Below, one piece after another: positions 45,672 through 55,264 of a stretch of DNA of 64,000 bases. Each line of letters begins with the position of its first letter. Position 1 is the stretch's first letter. The notes below the pieces were generated by a model that saw only the letters and a list, made by a program, of their open reading frames with translations, was not told the DNA's origin and ran no database searches. The DNA comes from Roseiarcus sp963721905. Lineage in GTDB: Bacteria; Pseudomonadota; Alphaproteobacteria; Rhizobiales; Beijerinckiaceae. The stretch spans positions 214,852-278,851 of the forward strand of contig CAVRMF010000020.1 in assembly GCA_963721905.1 (NCBI GenBank), read 5' to 3'. The position numbers were made by a program, and so were the translations under genes.

Positions 45672-47060
45672 ATGGCGAACCAACGTTGGACCCCCGACAG
45701 CTGGCGGACGAAGCCGGTCGAGCAAGCGCCGGTCTATAGGGACCTCGCTGCGCTGGCTGAGGCAGAGCGCCAGCTCGCAGGCTATCCGCCGCTCGTCTTC
45801 GCGGGCGAGGCGCGGAAACTCAAGCGCGCGCTGGGCAGCGCCGCCGCGGGCGAAGCGTTCCTGCTCCAGGGCGGCGACTGCGCCGAGAGCTTCGGCGAGC
45901 ATTCGGCCGACAACATCCGCGATTTCTTCCGGGTTTTCCTGCAGATGGCCGTCGTGATGACGTTCGCCGCCGCGTCCCCGATCGTCAAGGTCGGCCGGGT
46001 CGCGGGCCAGTTCGCCAAGCCCCGCTCGTTGGATTTCGAGACGATCGACGGCGTCTCGCTGCCCGCTTATCGCGGCGACATCGTCAACGACATCGAATTC
46101 ACTCCCCAAGCGCGCGAGCCCGACCCGCGCCGCCAGCTCGAAGCCTACCGCCAGTCGGCGGCGACGCTGAACCTGCTGCGCGCCTTCGCCACCGGCGGCT
46201 ACGCCAATCTCGAGAACGCCCACCGCTGGATGCTCGGCTTCGTCAAGGACAGCCCCCAGTCCGAACGGTATCAGGGCGTCGCCGACCGCATCACCGAGAC
46301 GCTCGGCTTCATGCGCGCCATCGGGCTCGACGCCGAGGCGCATCCCGAACTGCGCGCGACCGACTTCTACACTTCGCACGAGGCGCTGCTGCTCGGCTAC
46401 GAACAGGCGATGACGCGGCTCGATTCGACCTCGGGCGACTATTACGCGACCTCGGGCCACTTGGTCTGGATCGGCGACCGCACCCGCCAGATCGGCGGCG
46501 CGCATGTCGAGTACTGCCGCGGGGTGAAGAACCCGATCGGCCTCAAATGCGGCCGGACGCTCACGCCCGACGATCTCTTGCGGCTGATCGAGATTCTCGA
46601 TCCCGAGAAGGAGCCCGGACGCCTGTCGCTGATCTGCCGCTTCGGCGCTGACAGGATCGAGGCCGCCTTGCCGCCGCTGCTTCGCGCCGCGCGGCGCGAG
46701 GGCCGCACATTGCTCTGGGTCTGTGACCCCATGCACGGCAACACGGTCAAGACCTCGAACGGCTACAAGACCCGGCCGACGGAGCGCATCGCCCAGGAGG
46801 TCAGGAGCTTCTTCGCCGTCTGCCGCGCCGAGGGCGTGCACGCCGGCGGCGTGCACCTGGAAATGACCGGCAAGAACGTGACCGAGTGCACCGGCGGGGC
46901 GCGCGCGATCTCCGAGATGGATCTCCGCGACCGCTATCACACCTATTGCGATCCGAGGCTCAACGCGGAGCAGTCGATCGAAATGGCGTTCATGGTCGCG
47001 GATCTCCTCAAGGCGCAGCGCTTGGCCCAGCCGGAGCGGCCGGTCAGGGCGGCCGAATGA
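45672..47060 (+). CDS. 3-deoxy-7-phosphoheptulonate synthase, class II
   Basis: 462-aa plant-type (class II) DAHP synthase, the first step of the shikimate pathway. Landmarks are LLQGGDCAESFGEH, GHLVWIGDRTRQIGGAHVEY, CRGVKNPIGLKCG, KTSNGYKTRP and GGVHLEMTGKNVTEC. The 190 bases upstream hold no gene; they presumably contain the promoter and perhaps leader control, but I see no clear attenuator. Confidence 0.95.
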   Translation: MANQRWTPDSWRTKPVEQAPVYRDLAALAEAERQLAGYPPLVFAGEARKLKRALGSAAAGEAFLLQGGDCAESFGEHSADNIRDFFRVFLQMAVVMTFAAASPIVKVGRVAGQFAKPRSLDFETIDGVSLPAYRGDIVNDIEFTPQAREPDPRRQLEAYRQSAATLNLLRAFATGGYANLENAHRWMLGFVKDSPQSERYQGVADRITETLGFMRAIGLDAEAHPELRATDFYTSHEALLLGYEQAMTRLDSTSGDYYATSGHLVWIGDRTRQIGGAHVEYCRGVKNPIGLKCGRTLTPDDLLRLIEILDPEKEPGRLSLICRFGADRIEAALPPLLRAARREGRTLLWVCDPMHGNTVKTSNGYKTRPTERIAQEVRSFFAVCRAEGVHAGGVHLEMTGKNVTECTGGARAISEMDLRDRYHTYCDPRLNAEQSIEMAFMVADLLKAQRLAQPERPVRAAE

Positions 47061-47100
47061 CCCTCAGTCCCCCGCCATCGATCGCCTGCGTCCGCGGTCT

Positions 47101-48288
47101 GTGAAGGAGCGCGCGGTGCGACGACTATCCGATTACGCCGTCGGCCGGGACAACAATTTCACCTTGCTGCGCTTCTCGGCGGCGATGACGGTGCTGTTCG
47201 CCCACAGCGTCTCCGCCCTTGGATTGCCGCCGGAGCGGGAGTTCTTCTACCAGCGGATCGGCTTCTCCCTCGGCGAGATGGGCCTCGACATGCTGTTCGT
47301 GACCAGCGGTTTTCTGGTCACCGCGAGCCTCCTCAGCCGCCAGGACCTGATCGGCTATCTCTGGGCGCGGGTGCTGCGGGTCTATCCCGCCCTCTGGGTC
47401 ATGCTGATCCTGACGGTCTTCGTCCTCGCGCCCGCCCTGACCTCGCTGCCGCGCGCCGAGTATTACGCCTCGGCTCAGACCTGGGACTATTTCCGCAAAT
47501 GCGCCACCCTCATCGGCGGCATCCGCTATTCGCTGCCCGGGGTGTTCGAGACGGTCCCCCTCAAGAACGAATTCAATGGTTCGCTCTGGACCATGCCGAT
47601 TGAGGTGCGGATGTATCTCTATCTCGCGGCGGGCTGGGTCGTCTTCGCCGTCGTGCCGGGCTTGCGCCTGCGCGCGCTTTCGATCCTCTCGCCGCTGGCG
47701 GCGCTGATTTTCCTCGGGATCATTCTCTACGGGCGCCTCGGCGGCGGCGCGCTCAACGGCGCCAATATCCGCGTCTTCATGTATCTCTACGGCTCGTCGC
47801 TTTTCATGTGGCGCGCAAAAGTCCCGATGAGCGCTGCGCTGATGCTGGCGATCCTTGTGGCCCTCGTCTCAGCCTCGTTCGACAAGAGCGTCTTCTTCGT
47901 CGTCTACGCCTGCACGTTGCCGCTGCTCGTGCTGCACCTCGTCTATCTGCCGCGCGGGCCCATCCGCGCCTTCAACAACTGGGGCGACCTTTCGTACGGG
48001 GTGTATATCTACGCCTTTCCGGTGCAGCAAACGCTGGCTCTCGCCTTTCCCGGCATGTCGCTCCTGGCGATGATGGCCTCGTCCGCCACCGTCTCCTGCG
48101 GGATCGGCGCGATTTCGTGGAACCTGCTCGAAAAGCACGCGCTCGCGCTGAAGGACGACTTCACCAGGGCGACGGAACGCGCGCTCGATAGGGGCCTCGC
48201 TTTGATCTGGTCGAGGCGAAGGGGCGATCGCGCCGTTCTGCGCGGACGCATCGAGGAGGCGCCGGCGCCCATTCCCCCAGCGGAGTGA
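47101..48288 (+). CDS. Acyltransferase-3 family membrane protein
   Basis: 395 aa, GTG start, about ten helices. N-terminal RFSAAMTVLFAHS contains the Arg and His typical of the family; DMLFVTSGFLVTASLL and RVLRVYPALWVM follow. Such enzymes O-acetylate or succinylate surface polysaccharides or small glycans. It follows the DAHP synthase gene closely, though no functional link is expected. Confidence 0.88.
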   Translation: MKERAVRRLSDYAVGRDNNFTLLRFSAAMTVLFAHSVSALGLPPEREFFYQRIGFSLGEMGLDMLFVTSGFLVTASLLSRQDLIGYLWARVLRVYPALWVMLILTVFVLAPALTSLPRAEYYASAQTWDYFRKCATLIGGIRYSLPGVFETVPLKNEFNGSLWTMPIEVRMYLYLAAGWVVFAVVPGLRLRALSILSPLAALIFLGIILYGRLGGGALNGANIRVFMYLYGSSLFMWRAKVPMSAALMLAILVALVSASFDKSVFFVVYACTLPLLVLHLVYLPRGPIRAFNNWGDLSYGVYIYAFPVQQTLALAFPGMSLLAMMASSATVSCGIGAISWNLLEKHALALKDDFTRATERALDRGLALIWSRRRGDRAVLRGRIEEAPAPIPPAE

Positions 48289-48666
48289 AGCGATTGCGCC
48301 GGCCGCGGTCCCCGCGCCGATTCCAAGTCCTGCCGAGGATGGTTAACGCGCCGGCTTTGCGCAGGTCCCGGGCGAAAAAATCGCTTCGAAAACCCTTGTA
48401 TTTCCTTGCATTTCCTCCGGCGTTTCGAGCCTTTTCAAAGGCTTGCGCGGCCTGCGGCGGATATTCTTTTCTCGATCCCTTGCGCAGCGCCCGGATCGCC
48501 GCGGGGGCCGAAAAGACGAGACCACGGATTGGTCTGGCTGGCAAGAAATTGTCGGGTTTCAGACGAGTGCTTGGCGGGGACAAATCTGAAGGACTGAGGC
48601 ATAGTCAAGCCGGACGACCCAATGGCGCGCGATCAGTGACGCCAACCCGAACGGAAGGAGAGCGGT
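48289..48666. other. Intergenic, 378 bases
   Basis: No convincing gene on either strand. Around 48360-48420 there is a run richer in A and T with the phased words CCTTGTATTTCC and CCTTGCATTTCC, but no recognisable element. It presumably holds the promoter of the acylphosphatase-like gene. Confidence 0.35.
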
Positions 48667-49212
48667 ATGAGGACGGCCGGATATCATGTCGCCCTGCTGC
48701 TTGCCGCGGTTCTCGCAAGCGGAATCGCCTTCATGACCGCGGGCGCCGCCGGCGCTCAGGAGGAAGCCATTACCGCCACCGTCACCGGCGAGGCGATCCA
48801 GAAGGTCGGCTTCCGGGCCATGATCCAGAAGGAGGCGATCATGCTTAATCTCGCCGGCTCCGCCCGGAACAACCCGGACGGAACGGTGAAGGTGAGCCTG
48901 CAAGGCGACAAGGACCGGATCGATCAGGTTCTCGCCGCTATTCGCGCCGGCAGCAAGAAATCCTCGAAAGACAACACCATTGCGCAGGCCCCCGCCGCAG
49001 TGGATCCCAATCTGAAGACGTTCACGGTCTTCGCCTGGACATCGACCACCCGGAATATCACCAACCCCTACGACCTGGTTTTTCCCCTGCGACCCGCCAA
49101 TGACCAGATCTCTCGTCACGACGCCAAGGCGGTCTGGAACAAGATCGCAGAGAGCGCCCTCAAGGGAGACGATCTCGCCAAGTTCATGAAGCATCTGGAT
49201 GACGACGATTGA
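48667..49212 (+). CDS. Exported protein with acylphosphatase domain
   Basis: 181 aa. A signal peptide (MRTAGYHVALLLAAVLASGI, cleavage near AGAQ) is followed at residues 36-100 by an acylphosphatase-like domain: VTGEAIQKVGFRAMIQKEA with the catalytic Arg, and SARNNPDGTVKVSLQG with the Asn. The C-terminal 75 residues are unrelated and unknown. Acylphosphatases are normally small cytoplasmic enzymes, so an exported form with a tail is unusual. Confidence 0.75.
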   Translation: MRTAGYHVALLLAAVLASGIAFMTAGAAGAQEEAITATVTGEAIQKVGFRAMIQKEAIMLNLAGSARNNPDGTVKVSLQGDKDRIDQVLAAIRAGSKKSSKDNTIAQAPAAVDPNLKTFTVFAWTSTTRNITNPYDLVFPLRPANDQISRHDAKAVWNKIAESALKGDDLAKFMKHLDDDD

Positions 49213-49378
49213 TCCTGTTGTCGCTGACATGAGCGAAGGCGTCAGGCCGGAGCCGCGCTCGCGCCGATAGCGCCCCTCGGCTTTAGCCCGAGCGATGGGC
49301 GCGAAGTGCTTGCGTTGGCGCGGGGAATGGCGTTATCGTCTTGTCGTTTGGTCATCCGCATGGGCGGCGGGGACAACA

Positions 49379-49609
49379 GTGATTGGATTGCGGTCAAATC
49401 GGCAGGGTTGGCTGGCTGCTGTCGCGGCGATCGGCTTCGCCGCTAGCATGAGTCTTGCGCCCGCCCATGCGGCGGACGTCGATCCGGCGACGATGAGCGC
49501 CGACGCGAATGCCGATCCGCTCGACGCTCAGTCCGTAGGCCGTGAAGAACAAGGGCAAGATGCCCCAGCTCATCCCGTCGTTGAGGTTGTTGACGAGTCC
49601 GGCTTGTGA
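49379..49609 (+). pseudogene. Truncated exported protein (signal peptide only)
   Basis: From a GTG at 49379 the frame encodes a good signal peptide (WLAAVAAIGFAASMSLAPAH, then AADVDPATMSADANADPLD). Soon after, near 49510-49530, the sequence becomes the antisense of an MFS transporter gene. What remains is the 5' stump of a secreted-protein gene cut by a rearrangement. Confidence 0.5.
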
Positions 49610-50328
49610 CGCCGCGAAGAGATTGCGGTCGCCGAACGACGTGCGGCGAAAGATCTCCCAGAACCGAGCCTGCTCCGTGGCGGTTGCGTGACGCGAGAGT
49701 TCGAGGCGGACGTGATGGCGCGTGTCGGCGATGAGAGAAACCGACAACAGGAGACCAAGAACGGCGTAGCCGATGCCGAGGTAGAACGGCGCCGGGCGCA
49801 GGCCATAGCGCTGTGCGATATAGCCCGTGAGGAAGGCGGTCAGGCCCACGGACAGGTAGCCGGCGAATTCATTCAAGCCGACAGCAAGGCCGCGCGACTT
49901 CGGACCGACGAGGTCGACCTTCATGATCACCGTCATCGACCAGGCGAAACCCTGGTTGACACCGAGGAGCGCGTTGGCGGCCACGATCCAGCCCCAGCTC
50001 GGCCCCCAGCCGATCATGAACGGGACGGGAAGCCCGACCAGCCAGCCGATGACCAGCATCGCCTTGCGGCCATAGACGTCAGCGAAATGCCCGACACCAG
50101 ATTGGCGAGCGCCTTGACCACGCCGAAGCTGACGATGAACGAGACGACGATCGTGGTCGAAGCGATCTTAAACTCCTCCGACCCGATCAGTGGCACGACC
50201 GTGCGTTCCAACCCGACCATGCCGCCGACGAAGGCGTTGATGAGGATCAAAAGCGAGAACTGGCGCCAGTTCTCCCGAAGACCCAACTGAAGGCCGGATG
50301 GCGGAGAATTAGTCGCCGCGCCGATCAC
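49515..50328 (-). pseudogene. MFS transporter, 3'-truncated and frameshifted
   Basis: It starts at 50328 (FSLLILINAFVGGMVGLERT). After ANLVSG one G is missing (about 50090-50092), and the next frame gives HFADVYGRKAMLVIGWLVGL, then WIVAANALLGVNQGFAWSMT and more helices. Similarity ends at LPLFFTAYGLSVERIGI near 49515, so the last four or so helices are lost at the junction with the secreted-protein stump. It lies in a cluster with DsrE and SHOCT genes. Confidence 0.75.
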
Positions 50329-50422
50329 GAAGTTACCCTCTTAAATACGACTTCGGCGATCGCGGGTTTGGTCGCGAATGCGCTAGGATGGCGGCGCCGC
50401 AAAGGCGACAGGGGCCGGCGCT

Positions 50423-50775
50423 TCAGAAAACAAGCTCCTTGTCAGCGGCAATCGTTTCGGCCGCGAGTTCGTCCATCGTGCTGTGGCGTGCGCCCTGCAT
50501 CAGCTCTGCTTCGACAATACCGCGCGCGTCCATGCAGGTGCCACACAGCAGAACTTGGCCGCCGGCGGCCAAGACGCGCTTCAGCATCCGTTCCGTGCTG
50601 TAGAGCCCTCGGGCGTCTTCTGTCCGGCCTTGGCGGATAGCACGGCGTGCGCCACTAGGAAGACGATGATGCGCGCTTCCGCGTCTTTCTTCGCCACCGC
50701 CTGAGCGAGCCGGAGGGCGTTGTAGCAGCGCTCGGTTCCGTAGGGCGGGTCGCTCAGGATCATTAGAAGCTTCAT
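50423..50775 (-). pseudogene. DsrE/DsrF-like family protein, one-base frameshift
   Basis: The N-terminal frame reads MKLLMILSDPPYGTERCYNA to AGQKTPEG. One T is missing near 50605, after which YSTERMLKRVLAAGGQVLLC, GTCMDARG and the end KELVF continue in the next frame. The repaired protein is about 117 aa with two conserved cysteines (LLCGTCMDARG), as in DsrE-like sulfur-relay or small-thiol proteins. It is associated here with a transporter and a SHOCT protein. Confidence 0.75.
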
Positions 50776-50804
50776 CGACATCCCGTCGGGCGCGCGGAGC
50801 CATT

Positions 50805-51098
50805 TCACTCGCCGAGAACGCGCCGCCGCTCTTCGAACTCTTCCTTGTCGATTTCACCGCGCGCATATCGCTCCTTCAGAATGTCGAGCGGCGTGCGTAT
50901 CGGCTGTGGCTGGGGCGGATGAGCAGGGTAAACGGGTCCGCTGACCCCGCGTACGACGGCCACCGCTGCGATGATCGCGATTGCGAGAACGAGAATCATG
51001 AACAACGGGCCGAAGATCATCCCGTAGCCCCATCCGCTCCAATCCATCATCATGTACGGGCCATATCCGTATTGTAGTGCGGCACGGTTTTGAGACAC
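50805..51098 (-). CDS. SHOCT-domain small membrane protein
   Basis: 97 aa: a Gly/Tyr/Met-rich start (YGYGPYMMMDWSGWGYG), one helix (LFMILVLAIAIIAAVAVV) and a C-terminal SHOCT domain (DILKERYARGEIDKEEFEER). The start is uncertain; an internal ATG near 51053 would remove residues that lie almost at the end of the IS3-type remnant. Function unknown. Confidence 0.8.
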   Translation of the reverse strand: MSQNRAALQYGYGPYMMMDWSGWGYGMIFGPLFMILVLAIAIIAAVAVVRGVSGPVYPAHPPQPQPIRTPLDILKERYARGEIDKEEFEERRRVLGE

Positions 51099-51112
51099 CC
51101 GGCTGCGCGTGC

Positions 51113-51640
51113 TCAGGCGGCCAAGGGTAAGGTGGCTGCGAGCGTCGGGTCAATCGCAATTCGTGGCATGGTTTGCTCCTCTCTGACCCTCGCGGGGGTT
51201 TTGTATCCATGCCGCGCGACGAGCCAAGTTTCATTATAGCGCCTGGCGAATGCGACGAGCTCGGCGCGCAGTTCCTCGATGGTTTTGAACGTCCGCACCC
51301 AGAGCAAGTTCTCCTTCAAGGTTCGGATGAAGCGCTCGGCGACGCCATTGCCCTCGGGTTCGCGCACGAAGGACGGCGAAGCTTCGATGCCCAGACATTT
51401 GATCTCGTCCTGGAAATCGCCGGACATGTAATTGGAGCCATGATCGTGACGCAGCTTGAGCCCACGCGCCACGCCGGGCGCGATGGAGCCGAAGCACCGA
51501 TGCACCCCCTGCCGGACCGGCTCCAGCGCCTCAAAGCGATTGGCTGAACGCGCGGCGTGAATGCCGATGATTTCTGAGTTCGCGTGTTCGACGGCCACGA
51601 AAACATAGGCCCGCCCTTCCTCGAGGGTGACGGTCTGGCT
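51113..51640 (-). pseudogene. IS3-type transposase (integrase core), 5'-truncated
   Basis: The C-terminal half of an rve/IS3 OrfB: LRHDHGSNYMSGDFQDE, ASPSFVREPEGNGVAERFIR with the catalytic Glu, and VAFARRYNETWLVARHGYKTP near the end. The upstream half with the first Asp is missing because the IS6 element begins at 51641. Non-functional. Confidence 0.85.
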
Positions 51641-52429
51641 GGCGTTGTCACGGCGTGGGCGGCTTGGTAGCCGAAGAGCATGACGAAAATCAGCTACTCC
51701 GGATATCGGTTCCCTCCGGAGATCATTCACCAGGCGATCTGGCTCTATCTCCGGTTCACCCTCAGCTTTCGTGACGTCGAGGATTTGCTCGCCGAGCGCG
51801 GAATTACAATTTCGTACGAAACAGTCCGACGCTGGGTGAATCATTTCGGACCGATCGTTGCGGCGAAATTGCGCAAGCGCCGTCCCAGACCGCATTCGAT
51901 CTGGCACCTTGACGAGGTTTATCTGAAAATCGATGGGCGGATGCTTTACCTGTGGCGGGCCGTCGACGCCGAGGGCGAGGTTCTGGATGTGCTGGTCCAG
52001 TCCAAGCGCAACAAGCGCGCCGCGTTGAAACTGATGCGCAAGCTTCTAAGGAAATACGCCGTCGTTCCCGAGCGAATGGTGACGGATGATTTGCGGTCCT
52101 ACGGCGCAGCGACCCTCGACCTCGGCATCGACCACCTGCATGATCGCGGGCGATGGAAGAACAATCGCGCCGAGAATTCGCATCAGCCGACCCGACGGCG
52201 GGAGCGCAAGATGCAACGCTTCAAGAGCGCGGGCTCAGCCCAGAGGTTCCTCTCAACCCACGCCGCCGCCTACAACACTTTCAACGTCCAACGCCATCTC
52301 ACGTCAGCTAAATCACACCGCGTGCTACGCGCCGCGGCGATGAGCACGTGGCGTGAGGCCATCGCGGCGGCTTAAAGATCCGTAAGGCGTAGATCTCTCG
52401 CGCTCTTCGATCGGCAATGTGACAACGCC
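51641..52429. mobile_element. IS6-family insertion sequence
   Basis: 789 bases bounded by the inverted repeats GGCGTTGTCAC (51641-51651) and GTGACAACGCC (52419-52429). It is inserted between an IS3-type remnant and a 5'-truncated Tn3 transposase. The 8 bases flanking each end differ, so no target duplication is visible; this fits deletion or cointegrate-type rearrangement typical of IS6 elements. Confidence 0.88.
51680..52375 (+). CDS. IS6-family transposase
   Basis: 231 aa. It shows FPPEIIHQAIWLYLRFTLSF, the first Asp in WHLDEVYLKIDGRMLYLW, the second in MVTDDLRSYGAA and the Glu in NNRAENSHQPTRRRERKM. Intact length and motifs. Confidence 0.94.
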   Translation: MTKISYSGYRFPPEIIHQAIWLYLRFTLSFRDVEDLLAERGITISYETVRRWVNHFGPIVAAKLRKRRPRPHSIWHLDEVYLKIDGRMLYLWRAVDAEGEVLDVLVQSKRNKRAALKLMRKLLRKYAVVPERMVTDDLRSYGAATLDLGIDHLHDRGRWKNNRAENSHQPTRRRERKMQRFKSAGSAQRFLSTHAAAYNTFNVQRHLTSAKSHRVLRAAAMSTWREAIAAA

Positions 52430-54428
52430 GACGCGAGCCTTGCTCGGCATGGCCAAGGCCATGCTCGCAGCCAAGGCGAAGAACGAAGACCAGGTTGCCG
52501 CCGTCGAGCGGGCGCTCGGCTGGGAACGCCTGAAAACCTTGGTTTCCGAAGCCGAAGCGGCCGTCGCAGAGACGCGACCGGACAATCTCGGCGAGGTCAT
52601 CGAGCGCTACATGAGCGTGCGGCGCATGTCGCCGCTCATCCTCGGCGCTTTCTCTTTCCGATCATGGAAAGACAACGATCCGCTGCTTGCGGCGCTCGAC
52701 GTGGTGCGGAACCTTCATGCGAGCGGCGTGAAGAAACTCCCGCCGCATCCACCGACATCTTTCCTGAGACCGGTATGGCGCAAGGTCGTCAAAACCGACG
52801 CCGGGATTGATCGCAGAGCCTACGAAGTCGCGGTCATGATTGCGTTGCGCGAACGGCTGCAATCGGGCGACGTTTGGGTCGAGGGCAGCCGCGCGTTTCG
52901 CGCTTTCGACGACTTTCTATTGCCTCGCGACGCTTTCGAGAACCGCCGGAAAGCCGGCGAATTGGGCCTCGCCGTCGCCGATCGTTTCGAGGATTGGCGC
53001 GACGAAAAGACAAAGCGTTTGGAAACCCGCCTTCGCGAGGTCGACGCTCTCGCCGCTGCCGGGGAATTGCCCGAGGCCTCGCTCACCGAGGAAGGCCTGT
53101 CGATCAGTCCTATTCGCAAGTCGGAGAACGAGGAGGCCGACACGGTCATTCGCCGGCTCTACGCCATGTTGCCGCGTCTGCGCGTCACCGAGCTTCTTGC
53201 GGAAGCCCATGCCTGGACAGGGTTCGCCGACCGTTTCGCGCATCTGCGCACGGGCGCGCCGTCGGATGATGCGCGAGCCTTGATGACCGCCGTACTCGCC
53301 GACGCCACCAATCTCGGCTTGACGCGCATGGCCCGCAGTTCCGGGGCGCTCAGCCATTCCCGGCTGTTGTGGGTCGCCGAATGGCATGTGCGCGACGAGA
53401 CCTATCAGGCCGCGCTCGCCTGTCTCGTCGACGCCATTCACACCCAGCCCTTCACCAGGATATGGGGCGACGGCGACACGTCGTCGTCCGACGGCCAGTT
53501 TTTCCGCGCCGGCGGACATGGCGAGGCCCGCGCCGACTACAACGCCAAGTACGGTTCGGAACCGGGCGTGAAGTTCTACACTCACGTTTCCGATCGCTAT
53601 GCGCCGTTCTATTCCAAGGTCATCGCCGCGAACGCCAGCGAAGCCGCGCACGTTCTCGACGGATTGATGCACCACGAAAGCTCGATCGAAATCCGCGAGC
53701 ACTACACCGACACCGCCGGCGCGATCGATCACGTATTCGGCCTCTGCCACCTGCTGGGATTCCGCTTCGCGCCGCGCATTCGCGATCTCGCCGACCGCAG
53801 GCTCTATGTCGTCGGCGCACGCGGCGCTCACAAAGCGCTCGATCCCGTAATCGGGGGCATGATCGACCTGCGCGTCATCGCTGACAATTGGGATGAAATC
53901 CTGCGCCTGGCGGCCTCGATCAAGGCCGGGACCGTAACTCCTTCGGCGATCCTGCGCCGCCTCGCCGCCTATCCGCGACAGAACGCGCTCGCCAAGGCGC
54001 TACGCGAAATCGGTCGCATGGACCGCACTCTGTTCACACTCGACTGGATCAGCGATCCCGCGTTGCGCCGGCGAACCAACGCCGGGCTCAACAAGGGCGA
54101 GGCGCGCAATGCGCTCGCGCGAGCCGTGTTCTTTCATCGCCTCGGCGAAATCCGTGATCGCACGTTCGAAAACCAGCGCTATCGCGCCTCGGGCCTCAAT
54201 CTCGTCGTCGCCGCCATCATTCTCTGGAACACCCTCTATCTCGGCCGCGCCGTCGACGAACTGCGTTCGCGCGGCGAAATCATTCCGGATGAGCTTCTTG
54301 CCCATATCGCGCCGCTCGGATGGGAGCATATCGCCTTCAACGGCGATTACGTCTGGCCGGCTGAGCCGCTCGGAAATGCCTTTCGGCCCCTACGAAATCC
54401 GCGCGCCGAATTCCTCGAAACCGCTTAG
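52430..54428 (+). pseudogene. Tn3-family transposase TnpA, 5'-truncated
   Basis: About 665 residues of a protein normally near 990 aa. The start is lost at the IS6 junction, although the open frame itself begins inside the IS6 end. The catalytic core is intact: IWGDGDTSSSDGQFF, HVSDRYAPFY and NQRYRASGLNLVVAAIILWN. The stop codon lies within the terminal repeat. Without its N-terminal DNA-binding part it is probably inactive. Confidence 0.9.
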
Positions 54429-54461
54429 CGTAGGATTTGGAACAGATTCCACGATGACCCC
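54424..54461. repeat. 38-bp Tn3 terminal inverted repeat
   Basis: Read on the minus strand, it begins GGGGTCATCGTGG and ends CCTACGCTAAG, the classic Tn3-family end pattern and length. It marks one end of the former transposon; the partner end is not in this window. Confidence 0.85.
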
Positions 54462-54652
54462 TCTACAGTCGGCATCCAAATCGAGACCGACCAACCCGCC
54501 AGTCCCAATCTGAGTGCCACGTTGTCCGCAAAATGATTCAAGTCCCACTTTCGAGGGTAAGTCGACACCTGGGATTGTGTTTCGGCGTGCATCGTAGGGA
54601 GCACGGAGGTTTGGATTTAAGGTGTAATCTCGCCTGCTTTGTCGTTCAAGAA

Positions 54653-54885
54653 TCACGCCGCTTCTTGCTGCTTCTGCATCTGCTGTGGGTATGTGGGCAA
54701 CGCGTTTGCGTTGTCCAAGCGAAGCGGCATATCCACAGCCCTCGCCGCCGCCTCGATTTTGTCGATGCCGGCGCGCCACACCAATATTTCCGTCGTATGT
54801 TCCCCCAGTCGGGGCGACGCCTCGGGGTCGTGACAATAGCTGGACCCATGTTCCGGCTGCCTGAAGAGCGCATGCTGCGCTCGAG
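54653..54885 (-). pseudogene. C-terminal remnant of a CaiB/BaiF (family III) CoA-transferase
   Basis: The minus frame reads FRQPEHGSSYCHDPEASPRL, then GEHTTEILVWRAGIDKIEAA and ends at TGA (54653). SPRLGEHTTEIL plus the following short helix is the standard end of CoA-transferase family III proteins. Nothing of the upstream protein is left. It adjoins the Tn3 end, so the transposon or a later deletion removed the rest. Confidence 0.6.
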
Positions 54886-55264
54886 CCTGATGGAACCGCA
54901 GCGGAAATCGCCGAAGCCAGCGGTGCCTCGTCGTCGCTGTTCCGGCTCAAGCCGGCCTGACCCGCGGCGGGTGCCTTGCCGCTCAGGCGGACTTCGCTTC
55001 TCCGCCTCCGGGCCTCCCCGGAGCGCCTCCTTCCGTCGCTTAGCCGAAGCTGTTCGACAATTTGCGCAAGCTCGAACGGATGGCGGCCGCCCGGTCATCT
55101 GCCGCGGGAGGCGCAGGAGGCGTTGGTGAAACTCGCAGTCGGCGAGAAACCGGAAGCCCCCAACTGGCGCGCTGTCGACACGAACACAATCGTCGCCGAC
55201 GCGAAAGCCTCTCAAAATGGGAATCTTCATACTCGCTTCGAACGCGCGATGTGCCAAGCTCCCT
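54886..55264. other. Unassigned DNA between CoA-transferase remnant and IS256
   Basis: Open frames exist in several phases, but none shows a family motif. A plus frame around 55080-55275 (EALVKLAVGEKPEAPNWRAV) could be a piece of a lost gene. I make no call. Confidence 0.3.

Noticed and set aside
48285..48848. 187-codon plus-strand frame before and over the acylphosphatase gene start
   Set aside because: Arg/Ala-rich, no ribosome site, overlaps the better gene out of frame.
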